Source: Thermoplasmatota archaeon (GTDB lineage: Archaea; Thermoplasmatota; Thermoplasmata; Halarchaeoplasmatales; Halarchaeoplasmataceae). Taken from it: a stretch of DNA of 6,550 bases. Made by a program: the position numbers and the translations under genes. Each line of letters starts with the position of its first letter. Within the stretch, counting starts at the first letter, position 1. The DNA is taken from assembly GCA_018610025.1 (NCBI GenBank), contig JAHENW010000123.1, forward strand, positions 1 to 6,550. Reading direction: 5' to 3'. The notes beneath the pieces are model-generated. The model was given only the letters and a program-made list of their open reading frames with translations. It was not told where the DNA came from and searched no databases. Below are positions 5,639 through 6,550 of this stretch, one piece after another.

Positions 5639-5644
5639 AAGAAG

Positions 5645-6496
5645 ATGTATGAAGAAGGAGACAAGGAGGAGGCCAACGAGGAGGTCAAAAACTCCACTGG
5701 TGAATACGGTTTCGAGAAGAGCAATCCGATCCCGGTGAACGGGATCGCTGGCGAGCATTATTATCTCTCCAAGCTCCGCTGTCCTGAAGGGAAATCCTTC
5801 TTTTTCCACAGAAAAGGCAGCTGTGGGACGGCACCAGATATGGACATGGTGGACGAGTTCGAACTGCTTTGTAGAAAAAAAGAACATCATTACGAGCTTT
5901 ACCTGGACAGGTATCACCTCGTCCCTTCTCAACGCCCACCTCAGGGACTATCGATGTCCTCTCCAGCAGGGGTCGGCAGCACTGACCGTATCGCGGATTT
6001 CGATAAATGGACCTTCGATGATATGCGGAAAAATGACCGACTCAAGCATCAGGACTTGCGGTTCGAGGGTGAAAGATATCTAGCGGAGAGTGATTATGAT
6101 AAGGCTTTCAGATGTTTTGATCGATCGGTGAAGCTCGAGAGGGAGGATACGAAGAGCTGGCGCGGTAAGGGCATCGCTGCCCTACATCTGGATAAATACG
6201 CTACTGCCAAGGAATGCTTCGATAGATCTGCCGAGGGACTCAAGCGGGACTGGAAGTTAAAAGGGATGGCCTACTATTTCATGGGGGAAGAAGAAAAAGC
6301 CCGCACCTGTATAGAGAGAGCTTTGAAGGACGATCCCAATGATCCCGGGGTGATGTTCCTGAAAGGTATGATATTGAAGGGGGAAGAAGAAGCAGACGGG
6401 ATGGGGAACAAAACTAAAGCCATAAAAAGGCACAACCTTCGCACACCGGATATGGGGATCCACGAGATAGAGCAGTTGTGTAGGAAGGACAGATGA
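5645..6496 (+). CDS. TPR-repeat protein with an unusual N-terminal domain
   Basis: The ATG at 5645 is chosen because GGAGG lies 7 bases before it; an upstream in-frame ATG at 5612 has no such site and would run through the leader. The 283-residue protein has no signal peptide or membrane segment. Residues about 20-102 form a separate domain (YGFEKSNPIPVNG, GEHYYLSKL, FHRKGSC, a DEFELL strand, ELYLDRYH, P-x-G). This pattern resembles a small domain in bacterial lipoproteins often mislabelled as an aldolase; it is recalled, not searched. Then come about three TPRs at roughly 135-168 (AESDYDKAFRCFDRSVKL), 169-201 (ALHLDKYATAKECFDRS) and 203-235 (YFMGEEEKARTCIERALKDD), with a partial fourth. A basic tail ends in EQLCRKDR, echoing FELLCRKKE at 72-80. 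TPRs usually bind protein partners; the partner is unknown. Translation may be controlled by the leader hairpins. Confidence 0.85.
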   Translation: MYEEGDKEEANEEVKNSTGEYGFEKSNPIPVNGIAGEHYYLSKLRCPEGKSFFFHRKGSCGTAPDMDMVDEFELLCRKKEHHYELYLDRYHLVPSQRPPQGLSMSSPAGVGSTDRIADFDKWTFDDMRKNDRLKHQDLRFEGERYLAESDYDKAFRCFDRSVKLEREDTKSWRGKGIAALHLDKYATAKECFDRSAEGLKRDWKLKGMAYYFMGEEEKARTCIERALKDDPNDPGVMFLKGMILKGEEEADGMGNKTKAIKRHNLRTPDMGIHEIEQLCRKDR

Positions 6497-6517
6497 AGCG
6501 CCCTCTGCTGAACCCTC

Positions 6518-6550
6518 TCATTCCTCCGCCAGCCCGTACCGGAAGTTGAA
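6518..6550 (-). CDS. Possible C-terminal end of a minus-strand gene running off the right edge
   Basis: The minus strand reads ten codons, FNFRYGLAEE, then TGA at 6520-6518, 21 bases past the stop of the convergent TPR gene. The composition is protein-like but the piece is too short to identify, and another minus frame is also open here. Confidence 0.25.
   Translation of the reverse strand, partial: FNFRYGLAEE

Noticed and set aside
5576..5939. Two minus-strand frames over the start of the TPR gene
   Set aside because: Cys/His/Phe-rich shadows of the plus-strand gene, whose start is supported by GGAGG and whose product has recognisable TPRs.

Overview
This looks like a piece of archaeal chromosome, most likely from a euryarchaeon and perhaps from the Thermoplasmatota; the lineage is a low-confidence inference. 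The reasons are: archaeal TATA-like boxes about 26 bases before starts, at least one promoter/start pair that fits a leaderless mRNA, heavy AGG/AGA/ATA codon use, an archaeal-type glycerate 2-kinase of the MOFRL family, and a VapBC toxin-antitoxin pair with an AbrB antitoxin. No rRNA, tRNA, CRISPR array or transposase gene was seen.

Layout. Bases 2-607 (+) are the C-terminal part of a site-2-protease-like membrane metallopeptidase with two CBS domains; its catalytic N-terminus lies off the left edge. It converges on an unrecognised acidic 136-residue protein at 628-1038 (-). A divergent promoter region separates that gene from a complete glycerate 2-kinase at 1191-2513 (+). Next come two membrane proteins of the same architecture (two N-terminal membrane segments, then a PH-like soluble region): an intact one at 2559-3455 (+), and a second one at 3445-4160 (+) that is split into two frames at 3546. 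They look like diverged tandem paralogs. The second ends inside four consecutive perfect hairpins at 4114-4217, which also lie downstream of the oppositely oriented genes to the right.

The right-hand part is a minus-strand toxin-antitoxin cluster: an AbrB antitoxin (4710-4934) with its PIN toxin (4342-4707), preceded by a second PIN gene that is broken in a G5 run (5311-5478 plus 5001-5393). A divergent promoter region leads to a plus-strand gene at 5645-6496 joining an unusual N-terminal domain to TPR repeats. Its leader can form two mutually exclusive hairpins, one of which covers the ribosome binding site.

The genes do not form one pathway. The kinase is central carbon metabolism, the tandem membrane pair is probably one transcription unit, and the PIN/AbrB genes with a broken PIN copy and a palindrome-rich boundary look like an accessory island. 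The most unusual items are the four-hairpin array, the two frame breaks that can each be repaired by a one-base change, and the TPR gene leader. The two frame breaks could be real decay or assembly indels; sequence alone cannot tell.
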